Shown: piece after piece, positions 38,328-49,733 of the stretch | Position numbering within the stretch: position 1 is the first letter of the stretch | Layout: every line of letters starts with the position of its first letter | Source: Lachancea thermotolerans CBS 6340 | Lineage: Eukaryota > Ascomycota > Saccharomycetes > Saccharomycetales > Saccharomycetaceae | DNA: 64,000 nt | NCBI RefSeq assembly: GCF_000142805.1 | Contig: NC_013084.1 | Location: 1,359,903 to 1,423,902 of the forward strand | Direction of reading: 5' to 3' | The notes under the pieces: generated by a model | What the model was told of the DNA's origin: nothing | Databases searched by the model: none | Seen by the model: the letters and a program-made list of their open reading frames with translations, nothing else | Position numbers and translations under genes: made by a program

Positions 38328-39983
38328 CTAATATTGTTGTTCTTTCTTTTCGCAATTTGACTCCGTTTGTGAATAAGATCCGTTCTCGAGGGCTGTTGCA
38401 TCTTTGGGGCTGCCATTCGAGAAGCGGGGTCCCCTCACGAAGAACGTCGTTAAAACCAAACCAAAAGCCCCAGAAGCCAGTGTGAAATATGTGCACTTTT
38501 GAAACCCATCTCTGAACCTTTCGAAAGAATCTGGCCGGCTTTTTACCTGCGTAATGTTGCCCAACACTGAAACCATAACAGAAAATGTCATCTCTATTCC
38601 CAATTGTGCGAAGGTTTGCGTTACTCCTGAAGCAATTCCTTTGGCACCGCTTGGTGCATCCCCAACGACTAACTTTAATGCGTAAGGGTAAAAAATCGCC
38701 GCCCCAAATCCCACTAATATTTGGCTGCAAAACATGATTTTCCAATAGAGGTTTTCTTCAACTAGATGCAACTGGATTAATATAATGCTACCACAGACCA
38801 TTGATAAAAACCCTAACGCAACGCCTATGCGCGGTCTGAGCTTCACGGATTTTGAAGCACAAATAGTATTTCCAATCACCATAGTTATAATCAACGGCAC
38901 AAGTTTTACACCAGCTAAGAGTGGACTATTTTTGTCAACATATTGCGAGTATTGATCTATGATGTAAATGTTAGAATAAAGACATCCACCATTGCATAGG
39001 AAGCCTAGAGTGATTGGTATAAAATTCGTCATAAAGAGGACATCTCTCGGTATCAAAACCTGAACCTTTTCTAAATACCTGGAAGTGTCACAGCCCAACT
39101 TTTTTAGAAAGATAACTAGGTTCTGGTAGGAGCAATTCCAAGCGAAAAATCCACAAAAAAATATCATTCCAATAGTAAAAGGCACATATGCAACAGGTCT
39201 TTTCCACGACTCACCACCTTCAGTGAGGCCTACTACAATAAGCACACTGCCACTAATAAAAATAAGAGACCCCACAAAGTCAAGGGAAGCAACCTTTCCT
39301 GGCCTGTGTATGCTTCCTTCATAATCCTGCTCTGCAAATTTATGTTCTTCAATCCGGTATGTGAAGAAGAAAGCAGCAATAGATACAAGCAACATTCCTG
39401 CAAATGAAAGGTAGAAAATGCCTTTATACCCGACGTTTGTTAGCGCAAAGGCGCCTCCTATGATAAGACCAATTCCGATGGTCGAACTAAATCCGCAGGA
39501 GACAACGGCGAAAAAGAGTTGGACGTCCTCTGGATCCGCTAGTGTGGGAATGAGTGCATAGCCACAGGGCACAAGTCCTGCAGCCGCGATACCCTGAAGA
39601 GCTCTTAAAACGGCAAAGGCGGGGAAGTTGGTAACCACTGCACACAGCAGACAGAATAGACTAAAAAAGAAACCGCTTATTGTGAACAAGACAGAGTTCC
39701 CTATTATGTCCCCAAGTCTTCCCATGAATGCAATAAGGCCAGCAAATGTTATTGCATAAGAAGTTAGTGCCCATGAAGCCGTTGTGTACTCAAGACCGTA
39801 AGTTTCTCCAAGGTCCTCGATGACAGAAATAACACCAGCAACGTTTAAGAGATCGAAGGTACAGCCTAGGAAAATTAAGGCCATATTTATGATGAGCTGA
39901 TACTTTGAATTCTGACATCTACGACGTAAATTGTAAATTCCTTCACTAAGCTTAGGCGCTGCAGTTGTGTGCATATTTGCCAT
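38328..39983 (-). CDS. DHA2-family drug:H+ antiporter, ATR1-like
   Basis: A 551-residue major facilitator with about 14 predicted membrane segments. The start is the ATG complementary to 39981-39983; the frame reaches 40022 but opens with TTG. Family motifs include the motif A loop LIAFMGRLGDIIG, and VLRALQGIAAAGLVPCGYAL (motif B). The same subfamily includes S. cerevisiae Atr1 (aminotriazole and boron export) and Azr1/Sge1-type pumps. It lies at the plasma membrane in this family. The gene is divergent from a zinc-cluster regulator, with 571 bases between the starts, a layout common for drug pumps with their own regulator. The exported compound is unknown. Confidence 0.87.
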   Translation of the reverse strand: MANMHTTAAPKLSEGIYNLRRRCQNSKYQLIINMALIFLGCTFDLLNVAGVISVIEDLGETYGLEYTTASWALTSYAITFAGLIAFMGRLGDIIGNSVLFTISGFFFSLFCLLCAVVTNFPAFAVLRALQGIAAAGLVPCGYALIPTLADPEDVQLFFAVVSCGFSSTIGIGLIIGGAFALTNVGYKGIFYLSFAGMLLVSIAAFFFTYRIEEHKFAEQDYEGSIHRPGKVASLDFVGSLIFISGSVLIVVGLTEGGESWKRPVAYVPFTIGMIFFCGFFAWNCSYQNLVIFLKKLGCDTSRYLEKVQVLIPRDVLFMTNFIPITLGFLCNGGCLYSNIYIIDQYSQYVDKNSPLLAGVKLVPLIITMVIGNTICASKSVKLRPRIGVALGFLSMVCGSIILIQLHLVEENLYWKIMFCSQILVGFGAAIFYPYALKLVVGDAPSGAKGIASGVTQTFAQLGIEMTFSVMVSVLGNITQVKSRPDSFERFRDGFQKCTYFTLASGAFGLVLTTFFVRGPRFSNGSPKDATALENGSYSQTESNCEKKEQQY

Positions 39984-40554
39984 TGAAGCTGAATAAAGAT
40001 AGGACCCACAACATCCTAGCAAACAGCTTAAGCAGATTTCAGAGTTTATTATATTTTGTTATATAGCCAAAGCCCAAAATTCCAAGTGCATTTCTCCCTT
40101 TAACGATGGTTTGCACTTCTTAATTCCAGCGGTGCATATCATCTCGGACTCTTGTCGAATCTCACGAATCCGCAGGAAAATGAGCTTCATTTTTATCTAT
40201 TTTCAAGTTCGGACTGAAATTTAAATTTTTCGGACAACATTTTTCTAGAACCACAAGTCACTCACCTTCAATGGAAGTGAAGCTCATGGTGATTGATTGC
40301 CGATGAAGCGCGGCGTGGCTTATTCTGATTAATTTTTTGACTAAAGTTTGTTTCCTTTCTACTTGAACCCACATTTGTTGTATTTTTACAAGCGTCATAC
40401 CAAGGGCCCGTTGCTGCGAAGCATGCAACATTTGCCTACCACTTGTCCGAACAATACGCGCCTCACGGTAAATAAAACCAAGTGCTAGTTTGGAAAACTG
40501 CAAAGACCGCTATTGTTAGGATTTTCAAATATTGTTCCAGTGGATTTTTTCGAC
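39984..40554. promoter_or_regulatory. Shared divergent promoter of the DHA2 exporter and zinc-cluster gene 2
   Basis: This 571-base region contains three copies of the 7-mer TTCGGAC: plus strand at 40208-40214 and 40229-40235, and minus strand at 40445-40451 (read as GTCCGAA). The CGG core suits a Zn2Cys6 protein such as the one encoded to the right. Confidence 0.4.
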
Positions 40555-42246
40555 ATGTCCTTGCCTGCTAGAGATGCACAAGGGATCTCGATCATATCAT
40601 GTCAACAGTGTAGGGAGAGAAAAGTGAGGTGTAGCAGACATATACCTAGGTGCCGGAGCTGCGATAAGAGAGAGTATGTTTGCCGATATCCGCAAACTCA
40701 TAGAAAAACAAGTACAAAGCTTACCAAAAAGCGTCGGAGTGAAAATACTCGATTTTATGGCTTTAGCTCAGTTAACAAAGCTCTCTTCGAGGTCGGAATG
40801 CCGTTTTGTAATATCGATTCCGAGCTCGAGAGCAAAAATGCACCTAGCCAAATGAGGCGGTTTATGTCCTCATCAGTGTACGACAGGTGTATCAAGAACC
40901 CAGAAATTGCTGTAGATGCTGTCAGGAGCATAAAAGACAGTATAGGTTGCTTTTTATTCTCTGAGGCAATGAACTTAACCGGGTTAGAAGAGACACTTCT
41001 ATCTAATGGTAATATTGACTACCAATGCTTGCTTCTTTTATATTCCGCCATAGTGTTTTCGGAACGATTTGAAAAATTCTCTCCCGAAGTTACAAGCGTC
41101 GTCAATGAACTAAATACTGTCTTAGACGACTGCCCAGATTGTCCTGAAAAAGTCGTGTCATTAATTTTATTGGCAGATTATTACCACTACAAATTGAAAA
41201 TCGAAACTGCATGGAAATGCACATTTCTTGCTACATCAATCGCATACGCCTTGGGACTTCACCTCTCTTCTTCAAAGGTCTGGTCGATGTTAGTTCTACA
41301 CGATGCGCTGCTATGCTCGGTAGTTGGCCGCCCATCATCAATTAAATGGGTAAATCCGAAACTTGTTGGCCGTGCTTGCAACAACTGGGGGGAAATAGCT
41401 CTACTGTTGCGGGAAGCTAATGATATTTTGCTTGTTTCCTACAATTGGACTATAGAGAAAGTAATTTCGTTAGATTTCCGCTTCAATGACCTTATTGAAA
41501 GAGTCAAAAAGGATATGAAAGTTTCATCTGCTGTGAATGATGCAAGGGATACCCTATCGTGGTATCTGAAGCTTTGTATCTTAACGGCAAGTCGGATCAA
41601 GCTCATATATCCTGTTTGTTCAAGATATGAGGCGCTGAAGCCTCAGCTTGACCAAAATTGTAGCGACCTAAGTCAATGTCTTCGTGGAATTTTTGGGCTA
41701 CTGACTTCTAGCAAACTAGCAACCAAGGAAAACCCGTACTACCTCAGATCCCAATGTTTTTTGTCATATTGCAGCATATTTCAAGGCCTTCTTTTAGAAC
41801 TTCACTTTTGCTCTACACAGGTCACTTCTGGAAGCGCCGGGTCTCTAGAAAAAGAGAACAATTTCCCTTTGCCACAAGGGACAAGTTCAGCTGTCAGTCA
41901 ACCTTGCTCTTTGACCAATATTTCAGTACTACTACAGGAATACGATCGAGTTTCAGACAGCGTGAAACTTTGTTCATTCATGTTAGATGTTTTTACCTCT
42001 TTTAGAGTTTTGATCAGCAAAAAAGAAGGAAAGGGAGCATACGAGGAGTCTTTCAATACTAGCGTTTCGCCCATTGGTTTAACAGAAGAGTCCATCTCGA
42101 ATTGCTCTAGTTTTTCGGAAAGCCCTATCAATGTTGAGCCATCGGGAAACTCCCTTTCATGGATTACTGGGGATATGGCCGACTGGATTACAGCATGCTT
42201 TTCAGGCGAACCACCTACTTTCTATGCCCCGGAAAACCTTGATTAA
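40555..42246 (+). CDS. Zn2Cys6 (zinc-cluster) transcription factor 2
   Basis: A 563-residue regulator with ATG at 40555; the frame opens earlier with TTG at 40513, which was not used. The zinc cluster has Cys16, Cys19, Cys26, Cys33, Cys36 and Cys43 in CX2CX6CX6CX2CX6C spacing (SCQQCRERKVRCSRHIP). A basic linker KTSTKLTKKRR follows. The middle region (about residues 150-350) is a typical fungal helical regulatory domain, and the tail is Ser/Asn-rich. The gene is divergent from the DHA2 exporter, and the thiamine-type permease lies 1.5 kb downstream on the same strand. It may control either neighbour. Confidence 0.87.
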   Translation: MSLPARDAQGISIISCQQCRERKVRCSRHIPRCRSCDKREYVCRYPQTHRKTSTKLTKKRRSENTRFYGFSSVNKALFEVGMPFCNIDSELESKNAPSQMRRFMSSSVYDRCIKNPEIAVDAVRSIKDSIGCFLFSEAMNLTGLEETLLSNGNIDYQCLLLLYSAIVFSERFEKFSPEVTSVVNELNTVLDDCPDCPEKVVSLILLADYYHYKLKIETAWKCTFLATSIAYALGLHLSSSKVWSMLVLHDALLCSVVGRPSSIKWVNPKLVGRACNNWGEIALLLREANDILLVSYNWTIEKVISLDFRFNDLIERVKKDMKVSSAVNDARDTLSWYLKLCILTASRIKLIYPVCSRYEALKPQLDQNCSDLSQCLRGIFGLLTSSKLATKENPYYLRSQCFLSYCSIFQGLLLELHFCSTQVTSGSAGSLEKENNFPLPQGTSSAVSQPCSLTNISVLLQEYDRVSDSVKLCSFMLDVFTSFRVLISKKEGKGAYEESFNTSVSPIGLTEESISNCSSFSESPINVEPSGNSLSWITGDMADWITACFSGEPPTFYAPENLD

Positions 42247-43750
42247 TTTTTTTTTTTTCAATCCATTAGCCAAAGAACGTCATTCTGTTGCCATACCCCG
42301 TTTCCTTGCAACGTCACTTTATTATTTTTTATTTCGACATGCATCAGGCGTCATCAATGTTTTTTGGTGGATTACTTATTTGAAATCAAACCTTACAACA
42401 CGAGATACCCTGGCGCAGGTGGTGTTTTGTTGACAGCCTTCCATCGGTGAGTACTTCCGAACATATAAATTTGTTTTAAAGAACATGTTGCCGTGTACGT
42501 TTGAGATTGCTTGTTCGTTGGGAATAGCCTCGGTAGATACCCGTTATAATCGTCATAATTTTCGACTTGTACCGACGGCTGTATGAATTCATGGGACATT
42601 TTTTTTGGCAAGACATTGCCCTTCCAAAAAGTTACATCATGGGAAAGATTTGTCGTTTTTCTTCCAGCTTGTTCGGTTTATGTGAGTCAGTGTAAGTGAT
42701 TCAAGTGCTTGAAAATCAGAATACCTTTCTATTGTGAACTGGAATAAATAAAGGACGAGCATCCAGATTTTTTTGTTGTTCCTCTCATGAGAAGTCCCTT
42801 TCCTGGTTTTCTGTCACAAGGTCAAGAATGGTAAACTTCGTTCAAGGCTCTTATACGCGATCAGTCAAATACCTTCGTGTAAGTCCATTGCATTGTTTCA
42901 ACATATTAAGACATGAATTTGAAAGTGGGAACCTTTCATGAAGGAGGGATAAAGGGCTCTTTGCATAAAAAGTTTACACGTATAGATTTTGGACTGTTTT
43001 GACTGCTTTTTTCATAGACCTCTGATGAAGCCTCTTCACACATCTCAAAGAAAAAATGATTTATGCCCTTTATTACCTTAGTCACAGGAAAAGAAGCATC
43101 TCAGGTTAAGAGATGTCTGGTTTTCAATGTTCAAGGGCTCCGGATGAGAACCAATTCAAAAATTAAACAAAATCAGATAACTTGCGATGCAATGCGTAAA
43201 TGCGCTTTTGAACACCAAGATTAAGTTTCTGAACTTGATAATGTGCCAAAGAGCGTTTTGGCTCGACTAATGAATCTTGCGCTGACGGATAATTCGTGAT
43301 ATCAGGCGTCAGGAGCTCGTGATTTGAAACATAATTTATCCTCAGCAAAGACGTTCCCATTGGGGTACAGTTATTGTTTGAAGTAATATTGCCGGTGATT
43401 TTTCCATCGTTTATTAATTTTTCATACGCGGACGAATGAAATGTTTTTAAGATATGATTTTTTTCTTATTCTAAAACGCTCAGATTAGAAGGAGCAGCCG
43501 AGATAGTTCCGTCTTCAAGATAGCCGACTAGCTCATTTTTCAAACACAATGAGGACATCTCGGCTACTGTGGTATCAGGCTACAGGCAATAGAGACAGAG
43601 GCCCAAGATATGAATGGCTGCCACTCGAGAAGTTGGCCATTAGGCCATACTATAAGAGTATGGAGAGAAAACTTCTTGGTCGGAGTTCCTTGAGGCTGAC
43701 GTTGGATTTCATTTACTCAGTCTCCGCTATTCAAGGACCGAAAGCTCGTT
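42247..43750. other. Intergenic region upstream of the permease gene
   Basis: About 1.5 kb with no gene. It is AT-rich, starts with a T11 tract right after the regulator stop, and has only short frames. A TTCCGAACATAAA-like string near 42455 resembles a centromere CDEIII core, but no CDEI site is in place. Confidence 0.5.
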
Positions 43751-45553
43751 ATGCGTGAAACTTATCGGGAAAACACTGTGAAAAACCTCGGCGTAAAGCA
43801 CGTTTTGAACGTTCACGATGTCGAACTGGTGGCGAGAGGCGATGGAGAGTATGCACCACAGGGTCACCTCAGTGCTTGGCAAAAATTTATCAAACTGATA
43901 GAAGTTCCGCATGAGGGGAAGCCTCTTTCTTCACTTCGAAACCCTGATCTCGAACCAATATCATCAAAAGAGCGCACATGGGGATTTTGGTCATATTTCG
44001 CGTACTGGGGTCTTCCTAATTTTGCAGTGGCAACTTTCTCAACCGGATCTGCTTTATTAGCACTTGACTTAAATATCCAACAATCTATTGGTGCTCTGGT
44101 TATTGCTAATGTGATCATAGCTGGCTTCACAATATTAAACTCTAATCCTGGTATTAAATTTCATATTGGATATACACTCAGTCAGAGAATGATTTTCGGA
44201 ATTTACGGATCATACATTGGGATCATCTTTCGTGTTGGCATATCTGTAATACTTTATGGCTATCAAGCATGGCTTGGAGGACTCTGCATGAATATGGTAT
44301 TTGACTCGTTCTCCAAAGGGTACTTGAACATGAAAAACACGTTTCCAGAATCGGTTCCTATGACGACAAAAGACTTTGTGGGCTTTTTCTGTTTTCAACT
44401 GATTCAAATGCCATTCGCCTTTGTGAGACCCAGTCGGGTGAATATCCCCTCCATAGTTGCCTGCTTTATGACGCTTTTTGCTATCATTGGGATGCTTGCT
44501 TACCTTGTCTGCAAAAATGATGGCCCAGGCCCACTTTATTACGAAAATGTCACACTTTCTTTTAGCGAAAGGTCCTGGATGTGGTTGTATGCTATAACAA
44601 TTTGGTACAGTGGTGTCTCTCCTGCAGTTGCAAACCAGTCGGACTACTCTCGCTTTGCTTCAGGAGAGCTGTCTTGTTATCTGGGTCTCTTTTTTGGCAC
44701 AGTTCTGCCTGGAACTTTTGTTTCACTTGCTGGCATGTTATGCGCGTCAGCATGTAAACAGCTATACGGCACGGCGTATTGGACGCCCAATGAAATTGTA
44801 GAGCAATGGCTGAGCACAGATTATTCTAGCAAGGCTCGGGCGGCAGCCTTTTTCATTGGAATAGGTTTTACAAGTTCGCAAGTTTTCTTGAACCTTACTC
44901 AAAATGGTTATGCTTGCGGAATGGATTTAGCAGGTATATTCCCTCGTTTCATTGACGTCACTAGGGGCACACTATTCGTTCAATTGATATCCTGGGTAGT
45001 GCAACCTTGGACCTTTTTCAATACGTCTTCGACGTTTTTAAATGCCATGAGCTCCTACGGTATATTCGTGACGCCAATCATGACTTTGAACATCATTGAA
45101 TTTTATTGGATTCGAAAATCAAAGATTACATTAATAGATTTTTTTACGTCATCCAAAAAAGGAGCGTATTGGTATTCACAGGGAACTGACTGGAAGTCTA
45201 CTTTTTGTCTCATAACTGGCGTTGTTTTAGGGATACCTGGTCTCGTTTATCAAGCAAGGCCGGAGCTCAAGGTTAACTCATCTATGATGAATTTCTACTA
45301 CGGCTATATTTTCTTCATTCCGATAATAACAGGCGGATTGTATGGATTACTGTCCTTACTTTTCCCTACTACTCACGAAAAAACAGGCCAGATAGACGTC
45401 GTAGACTACTTCGACTGTTTCTCAGACTCAGAACTATCAAAATTCGGAATGCTTCCGTTTTGTGATTCGCATAGTAACGTGTTCGAGTACATTGAAGCTC
45501 AGGAGCTTGATCATTTCGACAATACTGTTTCTGGCAAAGGAAGCGAAAAATAG
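43751..45553 (+). CDS. NCS1-family permease, thiamine/nicotinamide riboside (THI7/NRT1) type
   Basis: A 600-residue permease with about 12 membrane segments, near the usual length. Family blocks are RTWGFWSYFAYWGLPNF, GIKFHIGYTLSQRMIFGIYGS, YGYQAWLGGLCMNM, VANQSDYSRF and GMDLAGIFPRFIDVTRG. These match yeast Thi7/Thi72/Nrt1 better than Fur4 or Dal4. Thi7 takes up thiamine, and Nrt1 nicotinamide riboside with some thiamine, across the plasma membrane. The soluble N-terminus is about 45 residues longer than in Thi7, and the conserved part begins at SAWQKFIKLIEVP. Which substrate it carries cannot be told from the sequence. Such genes are often amplified near telomeres in yeasts. Confidence 0.87.
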   Translation: MRETYRENTVKNLGVKHVLNVHDVELVARGDGEYAPQGHLSAWQKFIKLIEVPHEGKPLSSLRNPDLEPISSKERTWGFWSYFAYWGLPNFAVATFSTGSALLALDLNIQQSIGALVIANVIIAGFTILNSNPGIKFHIGYTLSQRMIFGIYGSYIGIIFRVGISVILYGYQAWLGGLCMNMVFDSFSKGYLNMKNTFPESVPMTTKDFVGFFCFQLIQMPFAFVRPSRVNIPSIVACFMTLFAIIGMLAYLVCKNDGPGPLYYENVTLSFSERSWMWLYAITIWYSGVSPAVANQSDYSRFASGELSCYLGLFFGTVLPGTFVSLAGMLCASACKQLYGTAYWTPNEIVEQWLSTDYSSKARAAAFFIGIGFTSSQVFLNLTQNGYACGMDLAGIFPRFIDVTRGTLFVQLISWVVQPWTFFNTSSTFLNAMSSYGIFVTPIMTLNIIEFYWIRKSKITLIDFFTSSKKGAYWYSQGTDWKSTFCLITGVVLGIPGLVYQARPELKVNSSMMNFYYGYIFFIPIITGGLYGLLSLLFPTTHEKTGQIDVVDYFDCFSDSELSKFGMLPFCDSHSNVFEYIEAQELDHFDNTVSGKGSEK

Positions 45554-46540
45554 TGGAGAGCGATACGTACTTAACAATTTTGACGCATATTTTTCGATCG
45601 TCGGTAAAAAAATAGCTTTTCATCGTGATTTCAATAAATTTGCGTTAGACTATCAAGTTTTTCTCGTATTTTTCGCATTAACCTTCCAATTCCTGCATAT
45701 TCTAGGCTTAAAATTGTGGTTGCAGATACATTTGACGTAAAAACTGCAATCTTATCGTTCTTATCTCGTTCTAGAAGCGCAACGCTATCGTCATGTGACA
45801 TTTTCAGATTTCCTCGCGTCCCTCACGGGGTTGCTAACGTTGCGCATTTGGGAATCTCTGAAACTAATTATTGTCCGCCCCCTCTTACGCGTAGTTTTCT
45901 CCTGACAGCTTTCCTCTGCGCGAATCCTACTTGACAATTGTTGCTTTCTAAGTGTGTTTTTTTAAGTATATGCGATAGTTGATGGAGTCGTTCTTTCCAC
46001 AATCCTCAACGGCAAATTGGTTATTTTGAGTTGGCGTCTTGTGTGAGGAGATGACTCAATCCAGGAAGGAGAACTTTACAGGTAATACACGTCAAATGAC
46101 CGGGACTTCTTTGATATGCCTGTCTGGTTCTTTCGAGTAACTTAATGTGTCTTTAAAAATGCTGCTTTTCGTAGCACGCAGCCACAAAACAGACAACCGA
46201 AGCCATAGGATAATGAACGTCAGGTAAATTATGGCAATTCTCGTACGGAAGAGGTTTTGCGTCAACTTATGTCGAGTGCCATTGCGAAAAGCACCGTTCC
46301 TTGGGACAAAGTTTTAGCTGCTGAAAAGCGACTATCTCCAACTGACAGATATCGAGCAGAGAACAATACGTTGCGTTCAAAGTAGTGCTAATTTTCCAAC
46401 ATATCATATTTGCAGTCAAAGATGTTCATTAATTAAGTATCAAGACAGCAAAACAACGATAGACTGAAGAGAGCAGGTCCTCATTTGTTTAATGAGATGC
46501 ACCGGCTGTGTCAAAACCTTTAACCGGGGGGTACTTTTAT
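45554..46540. other. Intergenic region before the first LTR-like repeat
   Basis: Nearly 1 kb with no supported gene. The only frames are under 95 codons, and one of them (45462-45740) is an out-of-frame extension of the permease end. No tRNA or repeat is seen. Confidence 0.5.
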
Positions 46541-46952
46541 TGAGGCGAGTCTGGGTCATTGGTCGAAAGGGTCTCAAGTTCCTTGGCTAGGTTCTCCATA
46601 ATGATCTAAGTAAGCTACTTCGTGGATGATGGTACTAAATATCTCCCCGTCTTCTCCAAGTCCCAGGATAGACACCTGTCCTTGATCAAAAACTTCGGGT
46701 CTTATACAATGTTTTGAGACGTGACTTGGGTTACAAATGAGATAAGTACAGCACTAGTGGTACCACTTTACATCATTCCTAAGCCATTACCGTCTGATTT
46801 GGACTATGAATGGTCAATATAAATCCTTTCGTATGTTTTAGTTCGCCACTTGTTGTATTTATGATATGTCCATGTGCCATATCATTTCATACCAATATGT
46901 CATTATGCAACTTGGCACTATCATACACCAACGAACCGATCCCAATCTGACA
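46541..46952 (+). mobile_element. LTR-like dispersed repeat, copy A (412 bp)
   Basis: It starts TGAGGCGAGTCTGGGTCATT and ends CCAATCTGACA, so it has the TG...CA ends of a long terminal repeat. Its first 120 bases and last 120 bases closely match copies B and C; the middle is more diverged. No 5-base target duplication is visible and no internal element adjoins it. It lies about 1 kb from tRNA-Gly, a favoured landing zone for Ty-type elements. Confidence 0.65.
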
Positions 46953-47985
46953 AAAGTATATGATGAAACTTAAAGTACGAGCTAGACTATGTACTTTGGG
47001 AAGCACAGAAAGCTTGAACTTTCTTTATAATTAAAAATCAGCACCGTATCGATTCTTGCACAAGGTGAAGGTGCTGAATTCAGAAATATAGCTGAGGCTC
47101 AATAATCGAAAAGATTAAAACAATACCTAGGGAAAGCAATTCATATCATTCAATTACGGTTTCATTCTTGCAAAGATTAGAAAAGGCGGTTGGAGATTCA
47201 AACCCACCTAAAAACTGTCAAAATACAGTTGGATCGCCGATGCGTATTAGTGCAAGTTTGCATAATGTCACATTAGTATATAATGATATAGAACCCAACA
47301 ACTCTTGACCATAGTACGAACCTCAAAAAGTTCAAAGGAAAATTCGTAACTTTGATCAGAAGTCGGAAACTCACTTTAGTGAGAAAAAGATAATGAGGAT
47401 CAGTATCACTAATCAATTTGGGTCGAAAGCATTATCCTTATCTCACAGCCAAGTCTTGGCTACATCTTAGAATTTTTATAAAACCCAATAGTTCGAAGGA
47501 GCAAAATCTTAATTTTGAACAAGAGAAGACGGAGGTATTTTTACTATCATCCACAAAACAGTTTCTTAGCTGTATTATGGAAAGCCTAGCTTAGGAATTT
47601 TGGTGGCCTCTCCATCAACCACTAAGACTTGCCTCAATAACTATCCACTGCTCAACAAATGCAAGCATTCTAAAAAAAAACAATACAACAGACCTATTCA
47701 CAATTTTTCAGTATTCAGATGCAACTTCATCAGGACTGGTGTCACAAATTTTCAAATGGTGTTGAAATACTGGAACTAGTGCCCTAGGCACAAGATTATC
47801 CACCAGTAAGTCGTTGCCCTCTTGTGCAAGCATTTGCAATATATCTCCCACTATATGACTATTGGGCTCCAGTTGTCGCCTTGATTATAAAAAGGTGATG
47901 TTCGTGGTATTCGTGAACGGGTTTTTCGAAAAGAGTTAATCTAAAAAGTGAATTTTTATAGGGTCGAGAAGTACTCGTCAAAAAC
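46953..47985. other. Intergenic region between repeat copy A and tRNA-Gly
   Basis: About 1 kb without a gene. It is AT-rich, with no ORF above 60 codons. It might hold worn LTR fragments, since regions upstream of tRNA genes often do, but I cannot delimit any. Confidence 0.45.
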
Positions 47986-48056
47986 TGCGCAAGCCCGGAA
48001 TCGAACCGGGGGCCCATCGATGGCAACGATGGATTTTACCACTAAACCACTTGCGC
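47986..48056 (-). tRNA. tRNA-Gly(GCC)
   Basis: The minus strand reads GCGCAAGTGGTTTAGTGGTA, with the TTCGATTCC T-arm and the end CTTGCGCA. Length is 71 bases with no intron. The anticodon stem is CATCG/CGATG around loop TTGCCAT, giving anticodon GCC. It differs from S. cerevisiae tRNA-Gly(GCC) by a compensated pair in the anticodon stem, so it is likely functional. Confidence 0.97.
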
Positions 48057-48663
48057 ATTTGTGTACACTTTTGAAGTAAGGAATACGTTACAATGTTATG
48101 TAATATGCACATGACTCGTAGTTGACTTTACAAGTGAAGCTCCAACCCCCTTGCCTCACCTGAGCTATGAATGTTACAAGATGAAACTAACATTCCTGTT
48201 ATGCTGTTAGAGGCTGACCACTAGCTGAAGGCTATAAATGAGACTCACTCAGCTAGATTCACGGATTAAGCTATTAAGATATACTAAGAAGAAATTGACA
48301 TAGTTATTGTTCTATTAGAACAATCCGAGCTCGTGCTTGCTTGTCGTATGTTATTATAAGCTTCTGGAATATGATGAAGTTGGCGGTTAATAGCCTCTAT
48401 ACAGTCGCGATTATTCTTCTATCCGAGGATGCCTTCTTCCTTTCTTCTACTTAATCTCATACTGAGCCTTGGATGCAGTAGTACTTATAGTTATAGACCC
48501 GGAGACCTAGAGCAAGCCTCATTATCTCTAGTGTTCCTCATTATCTCTGATGTTGTTCCTTCGTTGTCTCAGAATATCCTTGTTCCATTATTGTTTTATG
48601 ACATTGCTACTACTCTTTTTCACATCCTATATATGGTATGGAAGGGCCACGGCATTACCAAGA
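48057..48663. other. Region between the two tRNA genes
   Basis: About 600 bases with no gene. A stretch at about 48200-48320 begins TGTTAGAGGC and ends TTAGAACA, which hints at a worn LTR, but no direct repeats flank it and no second copy is in the window. A 90-codon frame (48429-48701) runs into the tRNA-Lys gene and is not credible. Confidence 0.4.
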
Positions 48664-48736
48664 GCCTTGTTGGCGCAATCGGTAGCGCGTATGACTCTTA
48701 ATCATAAGGTTAGGGGTTCGAGCCCCCTACAGGGCT
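48664..48736 (+). tRNA. tRNA-Lys(CUU)
   Basis: The plus strand starts GCCTTGTTGGCGCAATCGGT and ends CCCCCTACAGGGCT, 73 bases with no intron. The anticodon loop ACTCTTAAT gives anticodon CUU. As far as I recall it is identical to the S. cerevisiae tRNA-Lys(CUU). A T-rich tract for RNA polymerase III termination follows at 48739-48747. Confidence 0.97.
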
Positions 48737-49733
48737 TCGTTTTTATCATTTTTGATCTGAGAATGATATAGCTCAATCTGTAATGACAGGTTGTATTGTC
48801 AGGGACTTTATCATGTAATAGTTTGAGTGCAATGTCTTAGAATTAGAGTTAGGACTCATTTCAATTTTTTCTTCTCTCCAAATGGAAAACATAGTATGTG
48901 CATAAGCGAATAAAACCTTGAACACTTTTTCACAACTCTAGGTGAGGAAACTCCGTCATTATAAAAAGCAGCCTTAAACCCCTAGAAAAATGGAGAAGTT
49001 GTGCTGTCCACTCAAAATATTCAAATTATTACGTGGTTATTAATTTGGCATATGGCCGTTTCGGCCAAATATTTGATTAGGGCAGGAACTGCTGAGCCTC
49101 TGAGAAACTGAACTTCCACCAAAAAGCTCAGAGGATAACGTATCAGTGGATATTGCATCATGCAACTAAATGGATCATATTATATTTTTTCACGACTTCT
49201 GCAAAGAAGCACGTGTCAAGAAGTAAAGCCGCCTGGTTCGTATTATTTTCGTTTTGAACTGATGCAGTAGCTCCGATCACTAAATACAAAAAGGGTTATG
49301 ACATTAGTGGTTCGAAGATTTCATAAAATTGCGAGATATTACTGGAATACAGCTCTGTCTCGCTTCAATAGCGAGCGACACCCGGACGAAACTTAAATAT
49401 GTAATTGTTAAATCTATCTATTGCATAGAAACCTGCGCCCAAACTTGTTAACTGCTAATACAGCCCTTCTTTAGCCGCTTTATCCAACCAAGATCAAATA
49501 ACCTCGAAAGTCCTCTGGAGTATTTATCAAATTACCTTTTCAGGAACAATTTTTCCTTCACATAGCCGCTTAGGTTAAAACCCTTTAGGTACGCGTTGAT
49601 ATTGATTACAGCTAGACGTCGAAGTATTTAAGTGGAACCCTATGCTCTATTTCATGATCACTGTTGAGCGCTACTCAAAAATATAAGCCTGTCAGCCAGC
49701 AAACGCTCATTCTGCCCTAGATAAATCAAAATC
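48737..49733. other. Intergenic region between tRNA-Lys and the secreted-protein gene
   Basis: About 1 kb with no gene or repeat that I can support. It begins with the tRNA terminator tract and is AT-rich up to the promoter of the next gene. Confidence 0.5.

Noticed and set aside
42445-42470. CCGAACATATAAA string like a centromere CDEIII core
   Set aside because: There is no CDEI site with an AT-rich spacer at the right distance, and the region is close to a chromosome end.
48429-48701. 90-codon frame running into tRNA-Lys
   Set aside because: It overlaps a perfect tRNA gene and has no domain.
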